Assembly (NCBI GenBank): GCA_963599445.1
Contig: CAVBWZ010000007.1
Coordinates: forward strand, 1 to 64,000
Length of the DNA: 64,000 bases
Source of the DNA: UBA9732 sp963599445
GTDB lineage: Bacteria; Spirochaetota; Spirochaetia; Sphaerochaetales; Sphaerochaetaceae
Reading direction: 5' to 3'
The position numbers and the translations under genes were made by a program. Under the pieces are notes generated by a model. It was given only the letters and a program-made list of their open reading frames with translations, had not been told where the DNA came from and did not search any database. How positions within the stretch are numbered: the first letter of the stretch is position 1; the number at the start of each line of letters is the position of its first letter. This document shows positions 7,590 through 16,888 of the stretch, piece by piece.

Positions 7590-9563
7590 CTATTCAAGCT
7601 CGAACGAACCCATGTACAGGTCGTGGTAGACCCCTCCTTGGGCTATGAGCTCGTCGTGGCTGCCCCGTTCGATGATGCGTCCGTGGTCGAGGACCATTAT
7701 CACATCAGAGTTCTGCACGGTGGATAGCCTGTGGGCTATTACAAAGACAGTGCGTCCGTCCATGAGGTGGTCCATTCCACTTTGGACAAGGGCTTCCGTG
7801 CGGGTGTCTATGGAGGATGTGGCCTCGTCGAGGATCATGACCGGCGGGTTGGACACTGCGGCCCTGGCTATGGAGAGGAGCTGTCTCTGCCCCTGGGAAA
7901 GCCCGCTGCCATCGCCCTTGAGGACGGTGTCGTAGCCCTGAGGAAGCATTGTTATGAAGTTGTGCGCGTTGGCAAGCTTCGCCGCGGCTATGCACTCTTC
8001 GTCCGTGGCGTTCGGATTGCCGTAGCGGATGTTCTCCATGACGGTCCCTGTGAAGAGGTTCACGTCCTGGAGGACTATTCCAAGCGAGCGCCTCAAATCC
8101 GCCTTCCTTATCTTGTTTATGTTGATGCCGTCGTAGCGGATCTTGCCGTCTGCGATGTCGTAGAAGCGGTTTACCAGGTTGGTTATTGTGGTCTTGCCCG
8201 CTCCGGTGGCACCCACGAATGCAATCTTCTGGCCAGGGTTTGCATAGAGGGTTATGTCGTGGAGGACCTCCTTTCCAGGCACATATGAGAAGTCCACGTG
8301 GTCGAACACGATGCGGCCTTCGAGCTTCGTATAGGTGAGCGTTCCGTCCCCATGGGGATGCTTCCACGCCCATACGCCGGTGCGCTGGGAGGCCTCCTCC
8401 AGAGTACCGTCCTCGTTCTCCTTTGCGTTGACGAGCGTCACATAGCCGTTGTCCTCCTCAGGCTTCTCGTCCATGAATGCAAAGATCCTTGAAGCTCCGG
8501 CAAGGGCCACGACTATGGAGTTGAACTGGTTGGACATTTGGGAGATTGGGTTTATGAAGCTTCTCGAAAGGGTCAGAAACGACGCTATCATTCCAAGCGA
8601 CAGGGTGTTCATACCCGTAAGCCCCAGGTTTGGGGTTCCCGCTATTGCCATGTAGCCGCCAACCACAGCGATGAACACACACGTTATATACCCCACGGAG
8701 TTCATCATTGGCATTATGGAGTTCGCCATGCCGTTGGTCCTGTATGCATTGTAGGCCCAATCGCGGTTGCGTTTCTCAAGTCCTTCGTAGTTCTCCTTCT
8801 CGTGGCAGAACACCTTCACGACCTTTTGGCCGTTGACCATCTCCTCGACATAGCCGTTGAGGGTGGCAAGAAGCGTCTGCTGTGCCATGGAGTACCTTCC
8901 AATGCGCGAGACGAAGCCCCTCACGAACTTCATGACGGCGAACACGACAAGGCACACGAGCAACGTGAGCCCCACGCTTTCATAGAGCATGCAGAAGAAC
9001 ACGGCAACCAACGTGAAGGCCGATGACACAAGATGCGCCATAGACTGGGCTATCATCTGCCTCAAGGTGTCGGAATCGTTCGTGTACAGGCTCATTATCT
9101 CGCCATGCGTATGGGTGTCGAAATAGCTTATGGGAAGGCTCTGCATCTTCTCGAACATCTCGTCCCTTATGTTCTTGAGGGTCCCTTGGGCCACTGTGAC
9201 CATGCTTCTCGTGTATATGAGAGTAGTTACGACTCCAATGATATAGATGCCTCCCATCATGCACAATGCCTTCAAAAGTTGGGTGAATACAGGGTTTTGG
9301 GACATCAAAAGAGGTTCTATGTATGAGTCGATGAGAACCTGCAGGAACATTGGCGAAGCAGCGCCCGCACCTGCGCTAAGTATGATGCACACAAGCACCG
9401 TTATTAAAGTGGTCTTGTACGGCTTCATATAGGAGAAGAGCCTTTTGAGGGTCTTGAAGTCCATCTTTGGCATTGGCCTCTTCATGTCAAGACCTTTCAT
9501 GTCAGGTTTCCTCATTGCGTCTTTAGCTGTATCTTTCATTGCGTTCTTCGTTCTTTCGTTCAT
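7590..9563 (-). CDS. Heterodimeric ABC exporter half, canonical catalytic subunit
   Basis: Type IV ABC exporter half-transporter: a basic N-terminal extension (~35 aa), six-helix membrane domain (about 45-380) and C-terminal ATPase. Walker A is GATGAGKTT, signature LSQGQRQ (consensus is LSGGQ), Walker B VMILDEATSSID with the catalytic glutamate intact. The Q in the signature is typical of the partner that contributes the defective half-site in TM287/288-, BmrCD- or LmrCD-like heterodimers. Its ATG overlaps the stop of the upstream ABC gene (ATGA), so the two are translationally coupled. GGAGG lies 9 nt upstream. The MarR gene in front suggests drug or toxic-metabolite efflux; the substrate is unknown. 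The stop codon lies in a 10-bp tandem duplication CCTATTCAAG. Confidence 0.92.
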   Translation of the reverse strand: MNERTKNAMKDTAKDAMRKPDMKGLDMKRPMPKMDFKTLKRLFSYMKPYKTTLITVLVCIILSAGAGAASPMFLQVLIDSYIEPLLMSQNPVFTQLLKALCMMGGIYIIGVVTTLIYTRSMVTVAQGTLKNIRDEMFEKMQSLPISYFDTHTHGEIMSLYTNDSDTLRQMIAQSMAHLVSSAFTLVAVFFCMLYESVGLTLLVCLVVFAVMKFVRGFVSRIGRYSMAQQTLLATLNGYVEEMVNGQKVVKVFCHEKENYEGLEKRNRDWAYNAYRTNGMANSIMPMMNSVGYITCVFIAVVGGYMAIAGTPNLGLTGMNTLSLGMIASFLTLSRSFINPISQMSNQFNSIVVALAGASRIFAFMDEKPEEDNGYVTLVNAKENEDGTLEEASQRTGVWAWKHPHGDGTLTYTKLEGRIVFDHVDFSYVPGKEVLHDITLYANPGQKIAFVGATGAGKTTITNLVNRFYDIADGKIRYDGININKIRKADLRRSLGIVLQDVNLFTGTVMENIRYGNPNATDEECIAAAKLANAHNFITMLPQGYDTVLKGDGSGLSQGQRQLLSIARAAVSNPPVMILDEATSSIDTRTEALVQSGMDHLMDGRTVFVIAHRLSTVQNSDVIMVLDHGRIIERGSHDELIAQGGVYHDLYMGSFELE

Positions 9564-11326
9564 TTCTCTTCGCCTCCCTTGAGCTGGGATTCGTACACCT
9601 CGCGGTATATGTCGCAGGTTTTCAAGAGCTCGTCATGCTTTCCAATGGCATTGATGCATCCATCGTCCATGACGATTATCCTGTCAGCGTTCTGCACGGA
9701 GCTTATCCTTTGGGCTATGACCAGCTTGGTCGTCTGCGGCATGTACTGGGACAACGCCTTTTGGATGAGTGCATCGGTGTGGGTATCGACCGCGCTTGTG
9801 GAGTCGTCAAGAATCAGAACCTTTGGCTGGGAGAGAAGAGCCCTTGCAATGCACAGTCTCTGCTTCTGACCTCCCGATACATTCACCCCTCCCTGCTCTA
9901 TGTAGGTATCGTAGCCATTTGGCATGGCGCTCACGAATTCATGTGCGCAGGCGAGCCTACAGGCCTGTTCAAGCTCCTCATCGGTGGCGTTCTCGTTGCC
10001 CCAACGCAGATTCTCCTTTATGGTCCCTGAAAACAGCTCGTTCTTCTGAAGCACCATAGCCACGGAGCCTCTAAGCACCTCAAGGTCATAGTCCTTCACG
10101 TTCACGCCACCAAGGGAGAGGCTGCCGCCCGTCACGTCGTACAGTCTTGGAATGAGCTGCACGAGGGATGTCTTGGACGAACCCGTACCGCCTATGATTC
10201 CAATGGTCTCACCGGACCTGATATGGACGTCTATGTTGGACAGCACCTTCTTGTCAGCCTTGGACGCATACACGAAATCCACATGGTCGAAGTCTATGCT
10301 TCCATCCTTCACCTCCATCACGGGACTGCTGGGATTTGAGATATCGGTCTTCTCGTTGAGGATCTCCGCAATCCTACGGGCCGATGCCTGTGAGATGATT
10401 ATCATTGAGAACACCATTGAAAGCATCATGAGGCTCATGAGGATCTGCATTGCGTATGTGGAAAGGGCCGTCAGGTTTCCTGTAGTCAATCCAAGGGCGG
10501 CATCGTTTCCGCTAGCGACTATGGCTCTGGCACCAAACCACGATATGAGGATCATGCATGTATACATGCAAAACTGCATGAGAGGGCTGTTGAAGGCAAG
10601 AAGCTTCTCGGCTTTCGTGAAGTTGTACCTTATGTCCTCGCTAACGTTCTGGAACTTGTCTATCTCATGCTGCTCCTGGTTAAAGGACTTGACAACCCTT
10701 ATTCCCCTTACATTCTCCTGGACTATGTTGTTGAGCTTGTCATAGGTTCTGAAGACCTTGGTAAATATTGGATGCACTCCCTTTGAAATGAGTGCAAGAG
10801 GTATTCCAAGTACGGGAACGGCCAAGAGGAATATCCTTGATATGTCAGGGCTTATCCTGAACGACACTATCATTGCAAAGATGAGCATGGCAGGGCCTCT
10901 CACGGCTATTCTGAGCATCATCTGGTATGCGTTCTGCACATTGGTGACATCAGTGGTGAGCCTTGTGACTATCGAGGACGTGGAGAACTTGTCTATGTTG
11001 GAGAACGAGAATGTCTGGACGTTCCTGTACATGTCCTCCCTGAGGTTTGCGGCAAGTCCAACCGATGCCCTTGCCCCTACGCGGGCTGCAAGTATTCCAG
11101 TCGTCATGGCCAATGCGGCAAGTCCGAGAAGGCCTGCTCCGTATCTCCATACCGCAGACATGTCACCACGCTGGATGCCTTTGTCCAAAAGGTTGGACAA
11201 GCATATTGGAATTACTATCTCGAACACGACCTCAGCCATGGAGCAGAACACCGTTGCAATGGATACAGCTCTGTTGCCCCTTATGCTTTTGGAGAGTGTC
11301 TTCAAAGTACCTTGTCTATTGTTCAT
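9560..11326 (-). CDS. Heterodimeric ABC exporter half, degenerate-site subunit
   Basis: Partner half-transporter of 588 aa with six membrane helices then an ATPase domain. Walker A GGTGSSKTS is usable and the signature VSGGQKQR is near canonical, but Walker B reads VLILDDSTSAVD: the catalytic glutamate is replaced by aspartate. That is the standard mark of the non-hydrolysing site in heterodimeric exporters and complements the altered signature in the downstream gene. The gene overlaps the end of marR by 11 bp and overlaps its partner by 4 bp, giving a marR-ABC-ABC operon. Substrate unknown; multidrug or lipid/peptide export are the usual roles of the family. Confidence 0.92.
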   Translation of the reverse strand: MNNRQGTLKTLSKSIRGNRAVSIATVFCSMAEVVFEIVIPICLSNLLDKGIQRGDMSAVWRYGAGLLGLAALAMTTGILAARVGARASVGLAANLREDMYRNVQTFSFSNIDKFSTSSIVTRLTTDVTNVQNAYQMMLRIAVRGPAMLIFAMIVSFRISPDISRIFLLAVPVLGIPLALISKGVHPIFTKVFRTYDKLNNIVQENVRGIRVVKSFNQEQHEIDKFQNVSEDIRYNFTKAEKLLAFNSPLMQFCMYTCMILISWFGARAIVASGNDAALGLTTGNLTALSTYAMQILMSLMMLSMVFSMIIISQASARRIAEILNEKTDISNPSSPVMEVKDGSIDFDHVDFVYASKADKKVLSNIDVHIRSGETIGIIGGTGSSKTSLVQLIPRLYDVTGGSLSLGGVNVKDYDLEVLRGSVAMVLQKNELFSGTIKENLRWGNENATDEELEQACRLACAHEFVSAMPNGYDTYIEQGGVNVSGGQKQRLCIARALLSQPKVLILDDSTSAVDTHTDALIQKALSQYMPQTTKLVIAQRISSVQNADRIIVMDDGCINAIGKHDELLKTCDIYREVYESQLKGGEEK

Positions 11327-11786
11327 TCTTCCTCTCCTCCTTCATGTCATCCAGGTTCTCGAGTATTTGAAGAAGAGTCCTTTCCAACTCTTCCTCCCTC
11401 TCCTTGGAGATTCCCTTCATCATCTTGGATTCGTTCCGGTCTATGAACCTGCACATGGCGTCCATTGTCTCGTCCGCCTTTTCAGTGGTGCTTATGATTC
11501 TGTTCCTCTTGTCCTGTGGAGAAACTCTGCATTCTATGAAGTCCTTGTCCTTGAGCCTTGCGATTATTCCAACCACCGTTGGGTGTGCAACTCCAAGGGA
11601 GTCCTCTATCTGCTTCTGGGTCGCCTCCCCTCCGTTGTTCTTTATTATTCTAAGCACCCTGCTCTGCGTGAATGTAAGGTCATGGACCTGAAGGTCTGCA
11701 TCAGCACCCGCTCTGAGCCTGTCGTTCACAAGCTTTATCAAGTAGCCTATCCGTTTCCTTGGCTTCCCATGTATTTCCTTTGGCAT
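11316..11786 (-). CDS. MarR family transcriptional regulator
   Basis: About 156 aa winged-helix regulator. The recognition region reads TQKQIEDSLGVAHPTVVGIIARL, followed by the wing D-K-R-N-R-I-I-STTEKA, typical of MarR. Start at 11786 is set by GGAGG six nt upstream; the frame runs on to 11834 through the operator and is not likely translated. First gene of the operon with the two ABC exporter genes, overlapping the next by 11 bp. Two TGTAG-N4-CTACA boxes over its promoter indicate autorepression, relieved by a ligand that the exporter probably removes. Confidence 0.93.
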   Translation of the reverse strand: MPKEIHGKPRKRIGYLIKLVNDRLRAGADADLQVHDLTFTQSRVLRIIKNNGGEATQKQIEDSLGVAHPTVVGIIARLKDKDFIECRVSPQDKRNRIISTTEKADETMDAMCRFIDRNESKMMKGISKEREEELERTLLQILENLDDMKEERKNEQ

Positions 11787-11824
11787 CGTTCGCCTCCATT
11801 GGAATATGATTTGCGCATAAAAAA

Positions 11825-11888
11825 TGTAGCGCACTACATTTTATTGTGTAGTACGCTACAAAATAATGAAACTTGTTTTTTTCGTCAA
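11825..11888 (-). promoter_or_regulatory. marR operon promoter with twin MarR operators
   Basis: Minus-strand promoter TTGACG (11883-11888), 17 bp, TATTTT (11860-11865). Two inverted repeats TGTAG-N4-CTACA lie at 11847-11860 (touching the -10) and 11825-11838 (start region). Their centres are 22 bp apart, two helical turns, so two MarR dimers could bind the same DNA face. Confidence 0.85.
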
Positions 11889-11932
11889 CTACCTTTTGAA
11901 GCAACTATTCGCAGGTATTTGCGATGCAGTAC

Positions 11933-11976
11933 AAGAAAGAAAGGCACAGACAGTACTTTTCTGTACGGCTGTGCCT
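11933..11976 (-). terminator. Rho-independent terminator downstream of pmbA
   Basis: Minus-strand stem AGGCACAG ... CTGTGCCT (11942-11949 with 11969-11976), with further inner pairing, followed by TTCTTTCTTG. It ends the tldD-pmbA transcript about 50 bp after the pmbA stop. Confidence 0.85.
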
Positions 11977-12025
11977 GAACTGACGCAGTAATGCGCACAA
12001 AGACCAAGAATAAGAACCAAGAAGC

Positions 12026-13324
12026 CTACTTGGAGCTTATAACGATGCCGTTAACGGCAACGTAAGGGATAACCATGCTGCCGTCGCAGACGACCTCCTT
12101 GGAGATTGCCTTCACGTGCCTGAGCATGTCGCCAAGGTTGCCGTTTATCATGGTCTCGCTCACAGCGCCTTTGATTTGGCCGTTCTCTATGTAGTAGCTG
12201 TTTTTGGCTACACCTGAGAACTCGCCGTTGGTGCCAGGCTGTCCACCTGAGAAACCTCCTACGAGGAGTCCACGGTCGATGGACGCAACGATATCGGCAT
12301 AGGAATCATTGCCTGGAGCTATGACGATGTCGGAGCTGGTGTTCTTGGTGACCGGGCGGCCCGTCTTGTTGGCAAGGTACAGTCCAATGAGGTGGTTTTT
12401 GAGGACGCCGTCCTTGATGATGTCCACGTCCTGGGTCCTGTAGCCGTCTGCGGTGTAGGTTTCGCCTTCCACGATGCGTGGGTCGGACGAGTTCATAGAG
12501 ATTGTGATGCGTGGGTCTGCGACCTGCTGTCCAATCTTGTCCAACCATAGGCTTGTACCGTCGAGGATCACGGACGATGAAACGTAGTTGTTCAGCGTGT
12601 AGGAGACGAACTGTGCAAAGCAGTCCGGCGTGAAGAGGACGGTGCCTTCGAACTTGCCCTCGAACGATGTGAGGTTTAGCTGGTTCTGGGCGCTCTCAAG
12701 GTGTACCCTGAAGCTTCCAAGGTCTATGAAAGGCTTGTCGAGGTCGGCTGTTGTGACATCGGCATAGTCGAGGCCGGTGGTCTTCTCTCCATCGTTTCCG
12801 GAGAACTCGATGCTCACCGAGTAGCTGCCACCAAAGTCCTCGAAGTCCGTGCCGTTGGAATTCATGTACAGGGCATGGTCCTTGGTGTGGGAGGCAAAGA
12901 CGTTGAGGAGCTTGACCTTTGGATACTGGGCCTTGATGTCTGAAAGGAGCTCCTCCACACGGGAGAAGAACCTTTCGATGTCAGGCTCGTAGCAGCCGTA
13001 GTGGAAGACCTCCGCAGGCTGCTTCTCCGCTATGTCGTAGGCGGGGTCCTCGACTGCGGACTGGGCGGAAAGAATGGCTTCTTCGACCGTTGCCTTGAGT
13101 GCGTCGTCGCTGAAATCGTTGCCCGCCTTGGTCCCCATCTTGTTGTCGTTGTAGACTGTGACGGCTGCGTTGTTGCCAAATACGGTCCTGAAGAGGGAGA
13201 AATCGCCAAGGTCTGCATTGAACTCCCTTGTCTCCTTTTCATGCAGGGCGAATGCATACTTGTCCACGCCGCTTTCGTTGAGAAGGTTCTGGACGTATTC
13301 AGCTGTTTTTCTTATTTCCTTCAT
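12026..13324 (-). CDS. pmbA: TldD/PmbA family protein, PmbA (TldE) subunit
   Basis: 432 aa, the non-catalytic partner of the TldD-TldE metalloprotease that degrades unfolded or RiPP leader peptides in the cytosol. The PmbA fold is recognisable from FTPDCFAQFVSYTLNNY, the VADPRITI segment, EGETYTADGYRTQD and the C-terminal GGFSGGQPGTNGEFSGVAKNSYYIENG region with the glycine-rich PmbA signature; there is no HExxxH. GGAGG lies 7 nt before the start, and the gene follows tldD by 12 bp, so the two subunits are co-expressed. No microcin or RiPP cluster is nearby, so the role here is likely general proteolysis. Confidence 0.9.
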   Translation of the reverse strand: MKEIRKTAEYVQNLLNESGVDKYAFALHEKETREFNADLGDFSLFRTVFGNNAAVTVYNDNKMGTKAGNDFSDDALKATVEEAILSAQSAVEDPAYDIAEKQPAEVFHYGCYEPDIERFFSRVEELLSDIKAQYPKVKLLNVFASHTKDHALYMNSNGTDFEDFGGSYSVSIEFSGNDGEKTTGLDYADVTTADLDKPFIDLGSFRVHLESAQNQLNLTSFEGKFEGTVLFTPDCFAQFVSYTLNNYVSSSVILDGTSLWLDKIGQQVADPRITISMNSSDPRIVEGETYTADGYRTQDVDIIKDGVLKNHLIGLYLANKTGRPVTKNTSSDIVIAPGNDSYADIVASIDRGLLVGGFSGGQPGTNGEFSGVAKNSYYIENGQIKGAVSETMINGNLGDMLRHVKAISKEVVCDGSMVIPYVAVNGIVISSK

Positions 13325-13336
13325 TTCAAGACCTCC

Positions 13337-14722
13337 TTACCTTCCACCAATCATGATCTTGCATCTGAGCTGAGGGCCGCCAAGTCCAACAGGCATTGGC
13401 TGCTTCTTCCCGCAGAATCCGCTTGATGACCAAAGAACGTTGTCGGACACCATGTCCACGGTCTTGAGCATGTCGAAAGCAACTCCTGTGACGGTGGTGT
13501 CAAGGATTGCACGGCCGAGCTTTCCGTTCTTTATCTCGTAGCCCATGTTGATTCCAAACATGAACTCGCCTGTAAGGTCCGCCTGTCCGTTGCCGGTGGA
13601 GAGAAGATAGTAGCCGTCATCGACCGATGCTATCATGTCCTCAAACTTGTCTTTGCCTGGAAGCACTGCGGTGTTCCTCATTCTAATCAAGGGTTCGTCG
13701 CTGAACGCCCAGCCTCGTGCGTTTCCAAGAGGCTTGACGCCGTAGTGGTCCGCCGATTCGCGGTTGTGCATATAGCCCTTGAGGATTCCGTTCTCTATGA
13801 GAAGGGCATCCTCAGCCTTAGTGCCTTCGTCGTCCATGTACACAGGAAGAGGAGCTTCCTTTCCAAGGGCCGTGTGGGCGTAGTCCACCATGCTCACGAG
13901 GTCGGATGCAACCTTCTGGTCAAGGAGCTTACTTGCAACGGAGCCTCCCATCACGAGGTCAGCCTCAACGGTGTGTCCAACGGCCTCGTGGGCGAGCATT
14001 CCGGAGAGCTCTCCGCCAAGGACGACCGTTTTATAGCCTGCCTGTGCATAGACACCCTCTTTTTTGTCCATAAGCATCTTGTACAGGGCATCGATGTCCT
14101 TGTACATCCATTCCACATCCTTGAAGTGGTCCTCGAAGCTTCCTGCTCCGCCAAAGGCCTTGAAGAGCTCGATTGGAACTCCATCCTTCGTAACGGAATT
14201 GAGGAACACATAGATGTAGCATCTTGGGCTTGTGATGTGTCCGTCATGGGCGTCGGACGTATAGATGACCTTGTCCATGGAATCCTCTGAATACATGACC
14301 ATGCGGCTCGTGAGGTCCGGATATGTCGTTGCAATGTGGTCGTCCACCTTCTTGCATGCATCTATGATCCTCTTCTGCTCAAAGTCGATGATGGTGCGTC
14401 CCATTGGGATTATCCCCTGCCCGTAGGACTTTGCCATTGGTTTGTTCTTTGGTGCATGGGAATCCAAGAACAGTGCGTTCCTTGTAGCCTCTGCAATGAC
14501 GGAATCGGCCGCAGCCGACGAATACTCGGCCATGGATGCGAATCCATAGACTCCGTTCTTGCACACACGTGCGTTTATGCCTCTGGTCTCGGCCCTTAGG
14601 TTGCGGACGAGGTTCCCCTTGAGGAATCCCACTGAACGGGACCTGTTCTCCTGTCCTCTGAGGATGGTCTGTACGCCATCTGCGAACAGGGCTTTCTTGC
14701 TTTCTAGAATATCGGTGAGCAT
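13337..14722 (-). CDS. tldD: TldD family metalloprotease, catalytic subunit
   Basis: 461 aa. It carries the TldD zinc motif HExxxH, here HEAVGH, in GMLAHEAVGHTVEAD, with the later cysteine in the C-terminal part (SSGFCGKKQPMPVG). The protein assembles with PmbA/TldE to form a peptidase whose active site only accepts unfolded chains. The start is ATG 14722, with AGGAGG five nt upstream; the GTG two codons earlier overlaps the ribosome site and is rejected. First gene of a two-gene operon with its own promoter. Confidence 0.93.
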   Translation of the reverse strand: MLTDILESKKALFADGVQTILRGQENRSRSVGFLKGNLVRNLRAETRGINARVCKNGVYGFASMAEYSSAAADSVIAEATRNALFLDSHAPKNKPMAKSYGQGIIPMGRTIIDFEQKRIIDACKKVDDHIATTYPDLTSRMVMYSEDSMDKVIYTSDAHDGHITSPRCYIYVFLNSVTKDGVPIELFKAFGGAGSFEDHFKDVEWMYKDIDALYKMLMDKKEGVYAQAGYKTVVLGGELSGMLAHEAVGHTVEADLVMGGSVASKLLDQKVASDLVSMVDYAHTALGKEAPLPVYMDDEGTKAEDALLIENGILKGYMHNRESADHYGVKPLGNARGWAFSDEPLIRMRNTAVLPGKDKFEDMIASVDDGYYLLSTGNGQADLTGEFMFGINMGYEIKNGKLGRAILDTTVTGVAFDMLKTVDMVSDNVLWSSSGFCGKKQPMPVGLGGPQLRCKIMIGGR

Positions 14723-14741
14723 TGGCACCTCCTAGCTTCAA

Positions 14742-14770
14742 AGTATAGTGGTTTATGTGGCACAAGACAA
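14742..14770 (-). promoter_or_regulatory. tldD-pmbA promoter
   Basis: Minus-strand TTGTCT (14765-14770), 17-bp spacer, TATACT (14742-14747), leaving a leader of only about 12 nt before the tldD start. Confidence 0.7.
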
Positions 14771-15105
14771 TTGAAGAAGGTCCAAAGAAGGCGGGAAACA
14801 ACTGGAAGACGACGGAACTCAACCATGTGGCGACCTTTGCAACCGTTCTCACCATGTTCACCATCTTTACAAAAAGCTCACAACTATGAGATGGAAAGAG
14901 TATGCGAATGAGGTTTTCTTCCGTAAACGAAAAAATGCAGGTTTATGAAGAAAGTTTTCTTCATTGAAGCCTAAAATTCGACAAAAAAGTAGAAAACCTC
15001 TGCAGGTTAGATGTGCAGGCCTATGTTGCTTTGTAGTGTTTGTAGGTAATTTGCAGCGATTGTGAGTGTTGTCGACCAGGAGAGTGTAGAGTTCTCAGGG
15101 AAGAT
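14771..15105. repeat. Intergenic region with inverted repeats, no gene
   Basis: No supportable gene. A 10-bp inverted repeat GAGGTTTTCT (14912-14921) and AGAAAACCTC (14992-15001) encloses a palindrome GAAGAAAGTTTTCTTC at 14948-14963. A near-identical 16-bp palindrome occurs at 40368-40383. On the minus strand this region follows the P-loop kinase gene's opposite end, so it could hold its terminator, but no U-rich stem is clear. Confidence 0.5.
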
Positions 15106-15720
15106 TCAAACTCCAAGGGCTTTCAATACACGCTCAACGAGGCTGTCCACATCGTAGGCTTCGTCTATCTCCACAAGAGAGGTGCCGTTTGCGATGCAGT
15201 CCTCCTTGAATCCTTCGCTGCACATTACAAGGCGCTCCAAGTCAAGGCCACTGTCGTCAAGACGCTTTTCAATGACGTTGGCGCAGTCCTTTATAAGGTC
15301 GAAGTGCTGCTCTATGTAACTGCGGCTCATGACGATGAACACACTGCGGATAACGGCCATGTAGTCTACGAAAGAAGTGCTGGATTCAAGGACATCGGTC
15401 TTGGAAAATGTGGAATCGTTGTGTTTTGGGCTATCGTTTGGTGCTGTGAAGCTATCCTTCCAGTTGTGTGGGATGTAGCAGCCTTCGACGATGAGGTTCT
15501 GGTGGTTTTCGATTGCGGTTTTGACGACCTCGGCGACGAACGGCCACATCCAGTAGCGCATCTCCCAGTCGTCGTTGACGGTGAGAGTCGTCATGCCGCT
15601 GCGGATGAATCCCATCTTGAGATGGTCGAGCGAGAGGTATGGGAACCCCAACCGTTCCATGAGTTTCTGCGCCACCAATGTTTTTCCAACGTGGCTGCTG
15701 CCGCCAAGAAGTATAACCAC
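15106..15720 (-). CDS. P-loop small-molecule kinase-like ATPase
   Basis: About 204 aa. The N-terminus holds a Walker A motif GGSSHVGKT (residues 7-15) followed by VAQKLMERLGFPYLSLDHLKMG, the arrangement of adenylate-kinase-like or 2-phosphoglycerate-kinase-like enzymes that phosphorylate small metabolites. The conserved EGCYIPHNW strand near 80-90 may be the Walker B region. Substrate not identifiable. The start is a GTG at 15720: GGAGG lies 5 nt upstream, while the GTG two codons earlier overlaps that site. Divergent from the zinc dehydrogenase gene across 150 bp. Confidence 0.72.
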   Translation of the reverse strand: MVILLGGSSHVGKTLVAQKLMERLGFPYLSLDHLKMGFIRSGMTTLTVNDDWEMRYWMWPFVAEVVKTAIENHQNLIVEGCYIPHNWKDSFTAPNDSPKHNDSTFSKTDVLESSTSFVDYMAVIRSVFIVMSRSYIEQHFDLIKDCANVIEKRLDDSGLDLERLVMCSEGFKEDCIANGTSLVEIDEAYDVDSLVERVLKALGV

Positions 15721-15870
15721 AAGCACCTCCAGATTCGTCCACCCAAGTGGACCCGTTTCGCTGGAATTATCCCTGTTTGGCTGCTTTTTGCCAAGAATCC
15801 GTCATGAATTCGGTTGATTTGAATTGATTTGGGAGTTGGGATGGTGGAAAATCATCAAAGGGAGGCTCAT

Positions 15871-16824
15871 ATGGAATGTGTCAATGAAACGAAGCTCATG
15901 AAAGGACTCTACTTCGATGGCGAAAAGGCGGTCTACAGGGAGGACCTTCCAATACCAACGCCAGGCGAGGGCCAAAGCCTCATAAAGGCACTTCTTGCGG
16001 CGGTGTGCAGCACTGACAAGGAAATCCTCAAGGGCTACAGACCGGACTTCAAAGGCATCATGGGCCACGAGTTCGTTGGCATCGTGGAAAGCTCCGACGA
16101 CCCAACCCTCATTGGCAAACGTGTCGTAGGCGAGATAAACGAAAACTGCGGACACTGTCTCTACTGCACCACAGGCCGCCCTCACCACTGCTCCAACCGC
16201 CACACGCCAGGCCTCTCCAAAGACGGCTGCTTCGCCCAATACATGGTCCTCAAAACAAGCCTTCTGCACATCGTCCCAGACAATCTCGAGACCGATGTCG
16301 CTGTGTTCACCGAGCCTCTGGCAGCCGCCTTCGAGATCCTAGAGCAGGTTGACATAAAACAAGGGACGCCTGTCGCCGTCGTGGGCGACGGAAGGCTTGC
16401 CTTGTGCATCGCGAACGTGATGCACCTGACAGGCGCAGACCTCACTGTGGTTGGAAAGCACCCTGAAAAACTTGGGATGTTCAAGCCTCTAGGCAATGCC
16501 CTACTTCACGCAGAACCTGAAGGTTTTGAAGTAGTCATCGAAGCTACAGGCCATCCTTCCGGAATGGAGACAGCATTCCGTCTTGTACGGAAGAAAGGCA
16601 TCATAGTGCTCAAAAGCACGTTTGCAGCTCCTGTCACTTTGAACCTAAGTCAGATACCTGTGAACGAACTTACAATAGTTGGAAGCCGCTGTGGCCCGTT
16701 CGAACCAGCGTTGGACGCGCTTTCGTCTGGGCAGGTCGTGCTTCCGCCAATCGAGAAGCACGATCTTGCGGATTTCGAAAGCGCATTTTCCTCCCCCGCC
16801 TTCAAGGCCGGCTTTGGATTCTAG
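15871..16824 (+). CDS. Zinc-dependent alcohol/polyol dehydrogenase, MDR family
   Basis: About 317 aa medium-chain dehydrogenase. The GroES-like N-terminal domain contains the catalytic cysteine (VCSTDKE), GHEFVG for the zinc histidine-glutamate pair, and a full structural zinc knuckle CGHCLYCTTGRPHHC with four cysteines. A Rossmann domain follows; its dinucleotide motif is VVGDGRLAL, with alanine in place of the third glycine. The protein ends soon after the cofactor domain, slightly shorter than typical 340-350 aa members. The start at 15871 follows GGGAGG by 5 nt; the longer frame from a TTG at 15829 lacks support. Substrate unknown; sorbitol-, threonine- or glucose-dehydrogenase-like activities are possible. 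Confidence 0.82.
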   Translation: MECVNETKLMKGLYFDGEKAVYREDLPIPTPGEGQSLIKALLAAVCSTDKEILKGYRPDFKGIMGHEFVGIVESSDDPTLIGKRVVGEINENCGHCLYCTTGRPHHCSNRHTPGLSKDGCFAQYMVLKTSLLHIVPDNLETDVAVFTEPLAAAFEILEQVDIKQGTPVAVVGDGRLALCIANVMHLTGADLTVVGKHPEKLGMFKPLGNALLHAEPEGFEVVIEATGHPSGMETAFRLVRKKGIIVLKSTFAAPVTLNLSQIPVNELTIVGSRCGPFEPALDALSSGQVVLPPIEKHDLADFESAFSSPAFKAGFGF

Positions 16825-16888
16825 TTATTTGGGGCATTTCCTGCATCACTACACTCAGGCTGTGCAACTCAGCACAATCCCTCGTTTC

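Noticed and set aside
7580..7599. 10-bp tandem duplication CCTATTCAAG at the ABC stop codon
   Set aside because: Short and does not alter the protein end; probably replication slippage.
13337..14722. RiPP maturation function for TldD/PmbA
   Set aside because: No precursor peptide, cyclodehydratase or export genes nearby.
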